Shown here: piece by piece, positions 10,132 through 18,461 of the stretch | How the letters are laid out: each line of letters begins with the position of its first letter | Position numbering within the stretch: the first letter of the stretch is position 1 | NCBI GenBank assembly: GCA_945892775.1 | Contig: CAMDDP010000008.1 | Location: forward strand, 18,879 to 82,878 | DNA from: Chitinophaga pinensis | GTDB lineage: Bacteria > Bacteroidota > Bacteroidia > Chitinophagales > UBA10324 | Direction: 5' to 3' | DNA: 64,000 nucleotides | The notes under the pieces: model-generated | What the model saw: the letters and a program-made list of their open reading frames with translations, nothing else | The model's database searches: none | What the model was told of the DNA's origin: nothing | Translations under genes and position numbers: made by a program

Positions 10132-10877
10132 ATGTCAATATTTTCAAATTTATATAGTAAAAAAAAAATTTCACTAATCCCATAAAGGTTGATATTCATT
10201 CTCATTTTATTCCAGGTATAGATGATGGCGTAAATAACGAAAATGAATCACTTGATATTTTAAAAGGGCTTTATCACCTTGGCTATAAAAAAGCAGTTAC
10301 CACTCCGCATATTTTCAATGGTGTTTACAATAATTCGCAACAGACCATTCTGCCAGGCCTCGAGAGAATGAAAACAGTAATAAAGCAAGCCGGAATTAAT
10401 TTGGAATTGGAGGCAGCAGCTGAATATTATTTTGATGAGTTTTTTTTAAAATACATACAAGAAGAAAAACTATTAACCTTTGGTGATAAATACGTGTTGT
10501 TTGAATTGCCAACAATTAATAAACCCCAGCAAGTAGAAGAAGCTGTTTTTGAAATGATATTAAAAGGATACAAACCAATTCTTGCTCACCCAGAACGATA
10601 TTCATACTACCAAGAACCTGGATTGCAATCATTAGAAAAATTAAAAAGCATGGGAGTCTTGTTCCAACTAAATGCTCTCTCATTAATTGGATTTTATTCC
10701 CCAAGAGTTCAAAAATTTGCGACTCAACTTGTAAAAAACAATTGGATTGATTGGGTTGGGAGCGATATGCATAATCATCGTTACTTTGAAGCTTTCAAAC
10801 AGGCAATTCAAAGCGATAATTATCAGAAACTTTGTTCATCAGAAAACCTTTTAAATAACACCTTAACAGAATTATAA
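10132..10877 (+). CDS. PHP-type tyrosine-protein phosphatase (CpsB/YwqE family), interrupted by a -1 frameshift at an A10 tract
   Basis: The PHP phosphatase sequence (VDIHSHFIPGIDDG, TTPHIFNG, LEAAAEYYFDE, LAHPERY, GSDMHNHRYF) is continuous from about 10167 to 10877. Its frame has a TAA at 10158-10160 and no ATG/GTG/TTG before the metal-binding HSH; the first in-frame ATG (10368) would remove that motif. An ATG at 10132 in the -1-related frame encodes MSIFSNLYSKKKISLIP and then stops. A -1 shift on the A10 run at 10159-10168 joins the two into a 248-residue protein, the normal family length. This family dephosphorylates Wzc-type tyrosine kinases. Programmed slippage, a lost base (pseudogene) and a homopolymer sequencing error are all possible. 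Confidence 0.8.
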
Positions 10878-11449
10878 TGAATTTTACTGAAACCGGATTT
10901 CCAGGCTTACTTATTTTCACCCCTCCTATTTTTCGTGATAGTAGAGGTTATTTTTTCGAAAGTTTTAACGCCAAATTTTTTGAAAACCAAGGAATAAAAA
11001 GAGGTTTTTTGCAAGACAATCAGGCACTTTCAACCTATGGAATAGTAAGGGGATTACATTATCAACTTGCACCTCATGCACAAGCAAAACTTGTTCGTGT
11101 CATTCAGGGAGAAGTACTTGATGTAGTGGTTGATTTGCGTGTTGGTTCACCAACATTTGCAAAACAATTCAGCATTGTACTTTCAGCAGAAAATAACAAA
11201 CAATTATATGTGCCACGAGGCTTTGCGCATGGTTATGCGGTCTTAAGCACAACAGCTTTATTCTTCTACAAATGTGATAGTTTTTATAGTAAGAACTCTG
11301 AAAGCGGAATTGCATATAATGATCCCGCATTAAGTATTGATTGGAAAATTCCACCAGATAAAATAATTCTATCAGAAAAAGATAGGCTAAATAAAGTATT
11401 GGCTGAAGCTGAAATGAATTTTGTTTTTAATCCTGAAAATCCATTTTAA
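10877..11449 (+). CDS. rfbC: dTDP-4-dehydrorhamnose 3,5-epimerase
   Basis: A 190-residue cupin enzyme of RmlC length. The signature RGLHYQLAPHAQAKLVRV carries catalytic His61, followed by GEVLDVVVDLRVGSPTF and PRGFAHGYAVLS. It epimerises C3 and C5 of dTDP-4-keto-6-deoxyglucose on the way to dTDP-rhamnose. The ATG overlaps the last base of the phosphatase stop codon, so it is translationally coupled, and rfbD follows. The first pathway enzyme in the window, RfbB, is 5.4 kb upstream, so the rhamnose genes are split by the export block. Confidence 0.96.
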   Translation: MNFTETGFPGLLIFTPPIFRDSRGYFFESFNAKFFENQGIKRGFLQDNQALSTYGIVRGLHYQLAPHAQAKLVRVIQGEVLDVVVDLRVGSPTFAKQFSIVLSAENNKQLYVPRGFAHGYAVLSTTALFFYKCDSFYSKNSESGIAYNDPALSIDWKIPPDKIILSEKDRLNKVLAEAEMNFVFNPENPF

Positions 11450-11489
11450 GACTCAAGCCCGTATTAAGAAAATACATTTCAGAACCAGA

Positions 11490-12353
11490 ATGATAAAAAC
11501 AATTTTAGTTACAGGTGCAAATGGTCAATTGGGAAACGAAATAGCTGAAATAGCAACTCAATTTCCAACCTTGAATATCTTATTTACTGGAAGAAACGAA
11601 TTGAACATTACAGATAATGAGGCAGTAGAAAAATATTTTTTGAAGAATAACCCACAGGTTGTAATCAACTGCGCCGCATACACCTCGGTTGATAAAGCTG
11701 AATCAGAACCTGAATTAGCAAAACTTGTTAATGTAATAGCTACCGAATATCTAGCCGAAGCATGTAAATTAAATGATATCCCATTTATCCATATTTCAAC
11801 AGATTTTGTTTACGATGGAAAAAAAACAGTGCCGTATTTAGAAACAGACGAAACAAACCCCATTGGTATTTATGCAAAAACAAAATTAGAAGGAGAGCAA
11901 CACGCACTAAAAATTCATAAGAAGACAATAATCATTCGGACTTCATGGGTTTACTCTTCTTTTGGAAATAATTTTGTAAAAACAATGCTCCGGTTGGGTA
12001 AAGAGAAACCCGAATTAAATGTTGTTAGTGATCAAATTGGTAGTCCTACTTATGCAAGAGATTTGGCCGAAGCTCTTTTAAAAATAACCCTACTATGTGA
12101 CGCATTAAAACCTTGGGGCATTTATCATTTCAGTAACGAGGGGGCTATTTCCTGGTTTGACTTTGCTAAGGAAAGTTTATTGTTAAAGGGAATTGAAACT
12201 CCCGTACATGCTATAACAACGACTCAGTTTCCAACGCCCGCACAACGGCCTGCCTATAGTGTAATGAGTAAAGAAAAAATTATTAAAACATTTGGTATTC
12301 GTCCACAACCATGGAAACAGAGCTTGGAAAATTGCTTGAAAAAGATTCTATAA
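11490..12353 (+). CDS. rfbD: dTDP-4-dehydrorhamnose reductase
   Basis: The ATG at 11490 gives a 287-residue protein beginning MIKTILVTGANGQLGNEIAE. An upstream in-frame start at 11421, inside rfbC, would add 23 residues with no family match. The NAD(P) motif TGANGQLG, CAAYTSVDKAE, STDFVYDG, Tyr-x3-Lys in YAKTKLEGE and RTSWVYS are the RmlD signature. It reduces dTDP-4-keto-rhamnose to dTDP-L-rhamnose, the donor for rhamnosyltransferases. The stop is 2 bases before the cysQ ATG. Confidence 0.95.
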   Translation: MIKTILVTGANGQLGNEIAEIATQFPTLNILFTGRNELNITDNEAVEKYFLKNNPQVVINCAAYTSVDKAESEPELAKLVNVIATEYLAEACKLNDIPFIHISTDFVYDGKKTVPYLETDETNPIGIYAKTKLEGEQHALKIHKKTIIIRTSWVYSSFGNNFVKTMLRLGKEKPELNVVSDQIGSPTYARDLAEALLKITLLCDALKPWGIYHFSNEGAISWFDFAKESLLLKGIETPVHAITTTQFPTPAQRPAYSVMSKEKIIKTFGIRPQPWKQSLENCLKKIL

Positions 12354-12355
12354 AA

Positions 12356-13138
12356 ATGATTGCTAATAAAATCGATTTAAAAATAATTGAACAAATTGCA
12401 CACAAAGCTGGAGATGCGATTATGGAAATTTACAAAGGAGAATTTACGATTGAGATGAAGGGAAACAACTCTCCATTGACCGAAGCTGATAAAATTTCTA
12501 ATAAAATTATTCTGCAAGAATTGAATTTATATTTTCCAGAAATTCCTTATATCTCTGAAGAAACAAAAACGATTGATTACACCGAACGAAAAGAATGGCC
12601 TTATTGCTGGCTAATTGATCCAATAGACGGAACAAAGGAATTCATAAAAAAGAATGGTGAATTTACTGTGAACATTGCCCTAATTGAGAATGGCAAGCCA
12701 ACATTAGGAGTTGTGTACGCGCCTGCTTTGAATAAAATGTGGAGCGCAAAAGCAAATGTGGGTTGCTTTAGTACTAATGAAAAAGGTGAACGAAATCAAT
12801 TATTAAAAGGAATTTCCTATAAATCTTTATCAAAGGTTCGTGTAATAGGAAGCCGGAGCCATATGAATACTGAAACAGAAATATTCATTCAGCAATTAAA
12901 AAATGAGGGAAAAGAAATTGACTTTGTTTCAGCAGGAAGTTCTATAAAATTTTGCTTGCTGGCCGAAGGCAGTGCCGATGTTTATCCTCGCTACGCACCA
13001 ACTATGGAATGGGATACTGCTGCTGGACAGGCCGTGTTGGAAATTGCAGGAGGTGTTGTAAACGAGATTGGAACAACGCAACCATTACTTTATAATAAAG
13101 AGAACTTATTAAATCCCTACTTCTTATGTAGCTGGTAA
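12356..13138 (+). CDS. cysQ: 3'(2'),5'-bisphosphate nucleotidase
   Basis: A 260-residue inositol-monophosphatase-fold enzyme. ATG 12356 is chosen over the upstream ATG at 12311 inside rfbD because MIANKIDLKIIEQIAHKAG matches the normal N-terminus. Metal-binding motifs are SEET, D88PIDGT93 (WLIDPIDGTKEF) and the C-terminal EWDTAAGQAVLEIAGG. CysQ hydrolyses 3'-phosphoadenosine 5'-phosphate (PAP), the inhibitory by-product of PAPS-dependent sulfation, to AMP. Its place in this locus fits the two sulfotransferases at 17507 and 20920 and the cysCDN operon at 34927-37721. Confidence 0.93.
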   Translation: MIANKIDLKIIEQIAHKAGDAIMEIYKGEFTIEMKGNNSPLTEADKISNKIILQELNLYFPEIPYISEETKTIDYTERKEWPYCWLIDPIDGTKEFIKKNGEFTVNIALIENGKPTLGVVYAPALNKMWSAKANVGCFSTNEKGERNQLLKGISYKSLSKVRVIGSRSHMNTETEIFIQQLKNEGKEIDFVSAGSSIKFCLLAEGSADVYPRYAPTMEWDTAAGQAVLEIAGGVVNEIGTTQPLLYNKENLLNPYFLCSW

Positions 13139-13486
13139 TCAGCCGAGCATTTCTTTTACACTTGTTGCATATTGAAGAACACGCTCTTGATTTATACTAT
13201 ATATAATTTCTTTTCCAATTCTTGTTGCCGTTACAATTTTAACCCTTCTTAGAATGGCCAAATGCTGCGAAGCAACAGACTGCTTTATATTCATTGCTTT
13301 ATGAATTTCAGTGACATTCTTTTTTTCATTGTTATCAATAAAACACAATATTTTTCTGCGCAATTTGTGATTCATTGCCCTTAATATATAGGCGGCTTTT
13401 CGAATTTCATCGGGGTTGTACCCTCTAAATTCATTATTTAATTCTTCTACATTTGAAAAATCAGTTTTAAAAATTTTACTACTCAT
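13139..13486 (-). CDS. ArsR-family winged-helix transcriptional regulator
   Basis: A 115-residue protein. Residues about 30-112 form an ArsR-type winged helix: AYILRAMNHKLRRKILCFI, then the recognition region VTEIHKAMNIKQSVASQHLAILRR and the wing IVTATRIGKEIIYSI. No CxC metal site is visible, so it is probably not a classical metal sensor. It is the only minus-strand gene in the first 25 kb. It ends abutting cysQ and diverges from the MBOAT gene across a 224-base gap, which makes it a candidate regulator of the downstream decoration block or of itself. The ligand and targets are unknown. Confidence 0.88.
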   Translation of the reverse strand: MSSKIFKTDFSNVEELNNEFRGYNPDEIRKAAYILRAMNHKLRRKILCFIDNNEKKNVTEIHKAMNIKQSVASQHLAILRRVKIVTATRIGKEIIYSINQERVLQYATSVKEMLG

Positions 13487-13710
13487 TATATAATTTTATT
13501 GCATAAAATTAATTTTTATGAATCTATATTTTAAAAATTATTAACAATATAAAATCAATCATGAAATTAATTTTGTTTTTATAGTGTAGTTTTTTTTAGA
13601 GAATGTCGCTAAAAAAAACTGAATGTTTAAAATAGCCAATACATTATTAACTCGCATCCTACTATTTTTGCTGACATAAAACACAATTGAAAAGCCAGTA
13701 AAAAACCGGT

Positions 13711-15150
13711 ATGCTGTTTAACTCATTCGCCTTTCTTATTTTTTTTCCGGTAGTTACATTTTTATACTTCCTATTACCAAAAAACATACGATGGACCATG
13801 TTGTTGGTGGCAAGTTGTGTGTTTTATATGTTTTTTATTCCATCGTATATTCTGATTTTATTATTCACAATAGTCATTGATTATTTCGCAGGCATCTGGA
13901 TAGAAAATGCAAAAGGAAAAAGGCGAAAATTGTTTTTAATCATCAGCATCATAGCTAACATTGGGGTACTATCAGTTTTTAAATATTATAATTTTTTTGC
14001 TGAAAATATTGAAGGCATAGCAGAATTATTGGGCTGGCACCCAAACATTCCATTTTTAAATATGATATTACCTATCGGATTAAGTTTTCACACTTTTCAG
14101 GCAATGAGTTATACCATTGAAGTGTATCGAGGCAATCAGAAATCTGAGAGAAACATATTGATCTATGCACTGTATGTTATGTTTTATCCGCAATTGGTGG
14201 CAGGCCCAATTGAGCGCCCTCAAAATTTATTACATCAGTTTAAAGAAGATCACACATTTGATTACACTAGAATAGTTGCTGGTTTAAAACTGATGTTATG
14301 GGGTCTGTTTAAAAAAGTAGTAATTGCAGATAGGTGCGGTGCTTACGTAAGCAATGTTTTCGATTACCCCTACCAACACGAGGGTGAAACCATTACTTTC
14401 TGGTGTGGCCTTTTCTTTTTCGCTTGGCAATTGTACTGTGATTTTTCAGGGTATAGCGATATGGCTATTGGAGCTGCACAAGTAATGGGCATAAAATTAA
14501 TGACCAATTTTAAACGCCCCTATCTTTCAAAATCAATAGGAGAAATATGGCAACGCTGGCACATCTCGCTCACATCGTGGTTTATGGATTATGTATTTCG
14601 GCCACTTGGTGGTTATAGAAAAGGAAGAGATAGGGGAGCCATAAATTTACTCATCGTTTATTTTCTTTCGGGATTGTGGCATGGGGCAGCATGGACTTTC
14701 ATTATATGCTTTTTTCTTTTTGGTGCGCAATTGGTTTTCCGTCTATATTTTAAAAAACAAATTAACTGGCTATTCAGCAAATTAGAATCCCCAAACAGTA
14801 AACGATGGAACAATATTTTGCACACGGCAATTGCGTTTATAATGATTTGTATCCCATTCGCATTTTTCCGTGCCCATAGTTTGCCCGATGCCTTATTTAT
14901 TTTAAAATCATTATTTAATTTTGGAACGGGTGGTTTGTCAATTGGAAATTCAAGTACATTTATTTATGCAGTGATAGGAGTAATCATTCTTTACTCTGTT
15001 GAAATTTATCAAGAATATTACAGCAAAAGCGATGCACTTCCCGAACCAAAATCAACGGGGTTTAAATTTGTTTTTTACAGTTCAGTTATAATCTACATTT
15101 TACTAACCGGAGTTTTCGATGCAAGCCAATTCATATACTTCCAATTCTAA
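13711..15150 (+). CDS. MBOAT-family O-acyltransferase (AlgI/PatA-like)
   Basis: A 479-residue polytopic membrane protein of AlgI length. The MBOAT signature is complete: LPIGLSFHTFQAMSYTIEVYRG, YPQLVAGPIERP, CDFSGYSDMAIG, IGEIWQRWHISLTSWFMDYVFRPLGG, and the catalytic His324 in SGLWHGAAW. Members move acyl groups, usually acetyl, across the inner membrane onto periplasmic polysaccharide. The SGNH-like gene starts inside its 3' end (32-base overlap), as AlgI-type proteins often pair with an AlgJ/AlgX-like partner. It probably acylates the polysaccharide made by this locus. Confidence 0.93.
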   Translation: MLFNSFAFLIFFPVVTFLYFLLPKNIRWTMLLVASCVFYMFFIPSYILILLFTIVIDYFAGIWIENAKGKRRKLFLIISIIANIGVLSVFKYYNFFAENIEGIAELLGWHPNIPFLNMILPIGLSFHTFQAMSYTIEVYRGNQKSERNILIYALYVMFYPQLVAGPIERPQNLLHQFKEDHTFDYTRIVAGLKLMLWGLFKKVVIADRCGAYVSNVFDYPYQHEGETITFWCGLFFFAWQLYCDFSGYSDMAIGAAQVMGIKLMTNFKRPYLSKSIGEIWQRWHISLTSWFMDYVFRPLGGYRKGRDRGAINLLIVYFLSGLWHGAAWTFIICFFLFGAQLVFRLYFKKQINWLFSKLESPNSKRWNNILHTAIAFIMICIPFAFFRAHSLPDALFILKSLFNFGTGGLSIGNSSTFIYAVIGVIILYSVEIYQEYYSKSDALPEPKSTGFKFVFYSSVIIYILLTGVFDASQFIYFQF

Positions 15151-16126
15151 AATCAAATTCATCAAAAGAAGTTTGATTCTTCTTGCACTTCTAATAGTGC
15201 TTGATCAGTTGGTTGGAATTGTAATGCACAAATTATATTTCAGTTCAACTTCAGGATCTGAATACGAAACAACTTATGCATTTACTAAAGCTGATGCGGA
15301 TCTTATTGTTACAGGCTCATCAAAGGCAAGGCGCAATTACAACACTCCACTCATTGCAGATTCACTAAAACTCTCCTGTTATAACGCAGGACACGATGGA
15401 CAGTCGTTGCTATTTAGTTATGCCATGACCAAAATGCTGCTATCACACCACCAGCCAAAAATAATTGTGGTCGAGTTATTCCCTGAAGAATTATATTACA
15501 AAGAAGTGCATTATGACCGGTTGAATATTTTACTCCCCTATTATTCAGATTATAATGAAATAAGAGAAGTGGCTAATTGGAGAGGCGCCAGAAATGAAGA
15601 TACCACCTCAATATTTTACAAACTATTCCCGTTCAATATTGAAAAAATAAAATTGCTTTCACAATCTTATCGATACAACTCAATGTGGCTAGATTTAATT
15701 AAAGGATTGTTTAAAAAGCAAAAAACAGAAAGTGGATATCTTCCATTACAAAAAACAATCTCTGAAATTGATAAACAGAAATATATTGAAGAATTTGAGT
15801 TAACAAAAAACCGTGAACGCGAGAGACACATTGATCCGAATAAAGTTAAATCACTCATTGGAATAATAGAGTCGTGTAAACAAAAAAATGTAAAAATTGT
15901 TGTTGTTATGTCACCTGTTTTAAAGAAATATAGCGATGACCCTGTTTATCATTTAATTGATTCCATCGCAATGTCATACAATATTCCTTTCTTTGATTTT
16001 ACAGGTGATAATCGTTTTAACAATCTTGAATATTTTGCCGACAATCATCTGAATCAAATTGGCTCAACTTATTTTTCAACAATATTTGCTAATAAGCTCA
16101 AAAGTTTTTTAGCGTTAAACCCATAA
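15119..16126 (+). CDS. Membrane-anchored SGNH-hydrolase-like protein, MBOAT partner
   Basis: A 335-residue protein with one N-terminal transmembrane helix (about residues 17-37) and an extracytoplasmic domain. VTGSSKARRNYN (near residue 64) fits the SGNH block I Ser, YNAGHDGQS fits block II, and DNHLNQIGSTYF near the C-terminus provides the Asp-x-x-His-like block V. The start overlaps the end of the MBOAT gene by 32 bases. Such partners finish acetyl transfer to glycans (AlgJ/AlgX logic) or remove acetyl groups. The family call rests on motif order, not on strong overall similarity. Confidence 0.7.
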   Translation: MQANSYTSNSKIKFIKRSLILLALLIVLDQLVGIVMHKLYFSSTSGSEYETTYAFTKADADLIVTGSSKARRNYNTPLIADSLKLSCYNAGHDGQSLLFSYAMTKMLLSHHQPKIIVVELFPEELYYKEVHYDRLNILLPYYSDYNEIREVANWRGARNEDTTSIFYKLFPFNIEKIKLLSQSYRYNSMWLDLIKGLFKKQKTESGYLPLQKTISEIDKQKYIEEFELTKNRERERHIDPNKVKSLIGIIESCKQKNVKIVVVMSPVLKKYSDDPVYHLIDSIAMSYNIPFFDFTGDNRFNNLEYFADNHLNQIGSTYFSTIFANKLKSFLALNP

Positions 16127-16139
16127 ACCGAATCTTGTT

Positions 16140-17507
16140 TTGATAAAAAAAATTCGCAGAATATTTTATGGGAAAATAAAAGATGAGGATAACAAAGAAC
16201 TTGTAAAGGGAGGAACGTTTGCCTTTATTATGAAGATAACTGGCATGGGATTCAACTATCTTTTTGTTTTTGTTTTAGCCCGTTTATATGGCGCAACAGG
16301 TAGCGGAATCTATTCTATCTTTCAAACTGTTCTTCAGGTTTTTGCCAATTTTGGAAAACTAGGCTACGATATTTTAATGGTTCGTGAGGTAGCGCAATAC
16401 AATGCAAAAAACCAATGGGGCTCCATTAAAGATTTATACTTCAAGGTCATAAGAGTAAATATTATTGCCTCTATAAGTTGTTCATTGGTTTTATATTTCA
16501 GTGCCAACTGGATTGCATCTACCATTTTTCTTAAACCAGCACTCTGTCAATATTTTCAAATATGCGCGCTTGGTATTCTCCCAATTGTTCTTCATTCAGT
16601 TCATGCGGATTGTTTCAGAGGAATGAAAAAAATACTGCTCTATTCTTTCTTTCAGAATGTACTAACTATTTCAATCGCTGGTATTCTTTTATGTGCTTCA
16701 TGGTTTATTATTCACGATAGAAAAGTTCCTATTACTGTTTTTTTAATCGCCGTTTCTATATCGTCAACAATATCAGCATGGTTTTGGTGGAAAAAATCGC
16801 CTATGCTTGAAGGAGGTGAAGGAGAAAAGATTATTCTTAGCGAAAAAACAAAAATTGCCTTTAGTTTATTCTTAACCGCATTATTGCAAGTAGTTCGCGG
16901 TTGGACTGACACAATTTTCTTAGGTAGATATTACACCGAAGCCGATGTTGGGATTTATAAGGTTGCATTTCGAATAGCAACTATTACCTCCTTAACCCTT
17001 ACTGCATTCCTTTTAACTGTAGCGCCCAAAATTGCTGAACTACATGCAAAAGGAGAAATGAAAAGATTAGCTGTTGTAGTTCAAAACACAACCAAATTAA
17101 TCTTCTGGACATCAGCACCGCCATTAATTCTCTTTATTATTTTTCCTAAATTCTTTCTAGGTGTTTTCGGACAGGATTTCTTAATCGGCGCAGTAGCACT
17201 AATGATATTATCAATTGGGCAATTTATAAACGCGGCAACAGGCCCTGTAGGCAATCTATTAATGATGACTGGCAAGCAAGATGTAAACAGAAATATAGTT
17301 ATTGGCACAACAATCTTTACAGTGATTTTAAACGCAATTGTTATTCCGAAATATGGCATCATTGGAGCAGCAGTAGTAAATGTTATTGGGATATTTCTGT
17401 ATAATATTATTCCATTTATCCTTGTTAAGCGTTACTTTGGTTTCTATACTTTTGATGCCAAACACATTTTCTCATTTCGAAAAAAAGGATTTCTAAAGCA
17501 AACTTAA
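16140..17507 (+). CDS. Oligosaccharide flippase, Wzx/MOP superfamily
   Basis: A 455-residue protein with about 12-14 predicted membrane spans. The N-terminus has ELVKGGTFAFIMKITGMGFNYL and LYGATGSGIYSIFQT, and a later segment reads FLGRYYTEADVGIYKVAFRIATI, all typical of the polysaccharide biosynthesis (MATE/MOP) flippases. It moves undecaprenyl-linked repeat units across the inner membrane for polymerisation. The start is TTG at 16140, with no nearby in-frame ATG. It overlaps the sulfotransferase gene by one base, so the two are probably co-translated. Confidence 0.9.
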   Translation: MIKKIRRIFYGKIKDEDNKELVKGGTFAFIMKITGMGFNYLFVFVLARLYGATGSGIYSIFQTVLQVFANFGKLGYDILMVREVAQYNAKNQWGSIKDLYFKVIRVNIIASISCSLVLYFSANWIASTIFLKPALCQYFQICALGILPIVLHSVHADCFRGMKKILLYSFFQNVLTISIAGILLCASWFIIHDRKVPITVFLIAVSISSTISAWFWWKKSPMLEGGEGEKIILSEKTKIAFSLFLTALLQVVRGWTDTIFLGRYYTEADVGIYKVAFRIATITSLTLTAFLLTVAPKIAELHAKGEMKRLAVVVQNTTKLIFWTSAPPLILFIIFPKFFLGVFGQDFLIGAVALMILSIGQFINAATGPVGNLLMMTGKQDVNRNIVIGTTIFTVILNAIVIPKYGIIGAAVVNVIGIFLYNIIPFILVKRYFGFYTFDAKHIFSFRKKGFLKQT

Positions 17508-18409
17508 TGCCCCTTAAAGAAACATTAGTTCTTCCAAATTTTATTTGCATTGGTGCTCAGAAAACAGGCACAACGGCTCTTTATCACATTTTAAAAAATC
17601 ATCCTGAAATTACCGTAAGCAAGCCTCGAAAAGAAACCAAATTCTTTTATCGTGATGAAGAATATAAAATGGGATTAGAATTTTATTCCAAATATTTTTC
17701 ATATGGTGACCCCAAAAAAGCAATTGGTGAATTTGATCCTGATTACTTGTACTTCCCTTACGTTCCTGAAAGAATTTTTAAAGACTTAGGACCAAAAATA
17801 AAGTTCATTGTAATACTCCGAAATCCAGTAGATCGAGCTTATTCGCATTATAAAATGAGTGTTAAAAAAGGATTTGAAAATTTAGAATTTCTTGAAGCAA
17901 TTGCCCAAGAACCTTCCCGCTTAAAATCAAAGAAAAGAGAGGATAAAAACAACTTTAGTTATATCAATAGGGGGATGTATGATGAACAATTAAAAAGATA
18001 TTTAAAGTTTTTTCCAAAAGAAAATTTTCTCTTTATTAATTATGATGAAGAGTTCAATAAAGATTTGTCATTGACTCTGAAAAAGATATTTTCTTTTTTA
18101 GCTATTACAGATGTACAACTAAACACAAATATTAAAGAAAATATTGCCTCAGATGTTAAATCTGAAAAAATCAGAAATCTTGTAAGCAAAAAAAATATAT
18201 TAAAACAGCTTGCTTCGAAGGTCATTCCCAATAAGGAACTAAGAAAATCAATAAAAAAGAAAATACTGAATTGGAACTCTGAAGAATCATCAATGAAACC
18301 TCTTGATGCAAAATTGAAATTAGAATTAACTAAAAAACATTTTACCAAAAGCAATGATTTCTTAAACAAGCTTATTCAAAAAGACTTTTCTAATTGGAGT
18401 GAACAATAG
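17507..18409 (+). CDS. PAPS-dependent sulfotransferase (Sulfotransfer_1 type), copy 1
   Basis: A 300-residue cytosolic enzyme. The 5'-phosphosulfate-binding loop is GAQKTGTTALYHIL near residue 13-26. The 3'-phosphate-binding motif is ILRNPVDRAYSHYKM near residue 102-116, with downstream NRGMYDEQLKRYLKFFP and FINYDEEF matching heparan-sulfate-type sulfotransferases. It transfers sulfate from PAPS to a hydroxyl or amine of a glycan. It is embedded between the flippase and a GT2, so the acceptor is probably the lipid-linked repeat unit. The C-terminal third is Lys-rich. Confidence 0.9.
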   Translation: MPLKETLVLPNFICIGAQKTGTTALYHILKNHPEITVSKPRKETKFFYRDEEYKMGLEFYSKYFSYGDPKKAIGEFDPDYLYFPYVPERIFKDLGPKIKFIVILRNPVDRAYSHYKMSVKKGFENLEFLEAIAQEPSRLKSKKREDKNNFSYINRGMYDEQLKRYLKFFPKENFLFINYDEEFNKDLSLTLKKIFSFLAITDVQLNTNIKENIASDVKSEKIRNLVSKKNILKQLASKVIPNKELRKSIKKKILNWNSEESSMKPLDAKLKLELTKKHFTKSNDFLNKLIQKDFSNWSEQ

Positions 18410-18461
18410 TTTTTAAAAAGATATTTAGTAAAGCACCAAATAAAATCAATAAAAGCACCGT

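Noticed and set aside
10368..10877. A separate 169-residue gene starting at ATG 10368
   Set aside because: The PHP phosphatase homology continues upstream of this ATG to about 10188 in the same frame, and a start here would remove the HSH metal-binding motif.
18040..18369. 109-codon minus-strand frame within the first sulfotransferase
   Set aside because: Low-complexity Phe/Leu/Ser product from the Lys-rich sense strand; a shadow frame.
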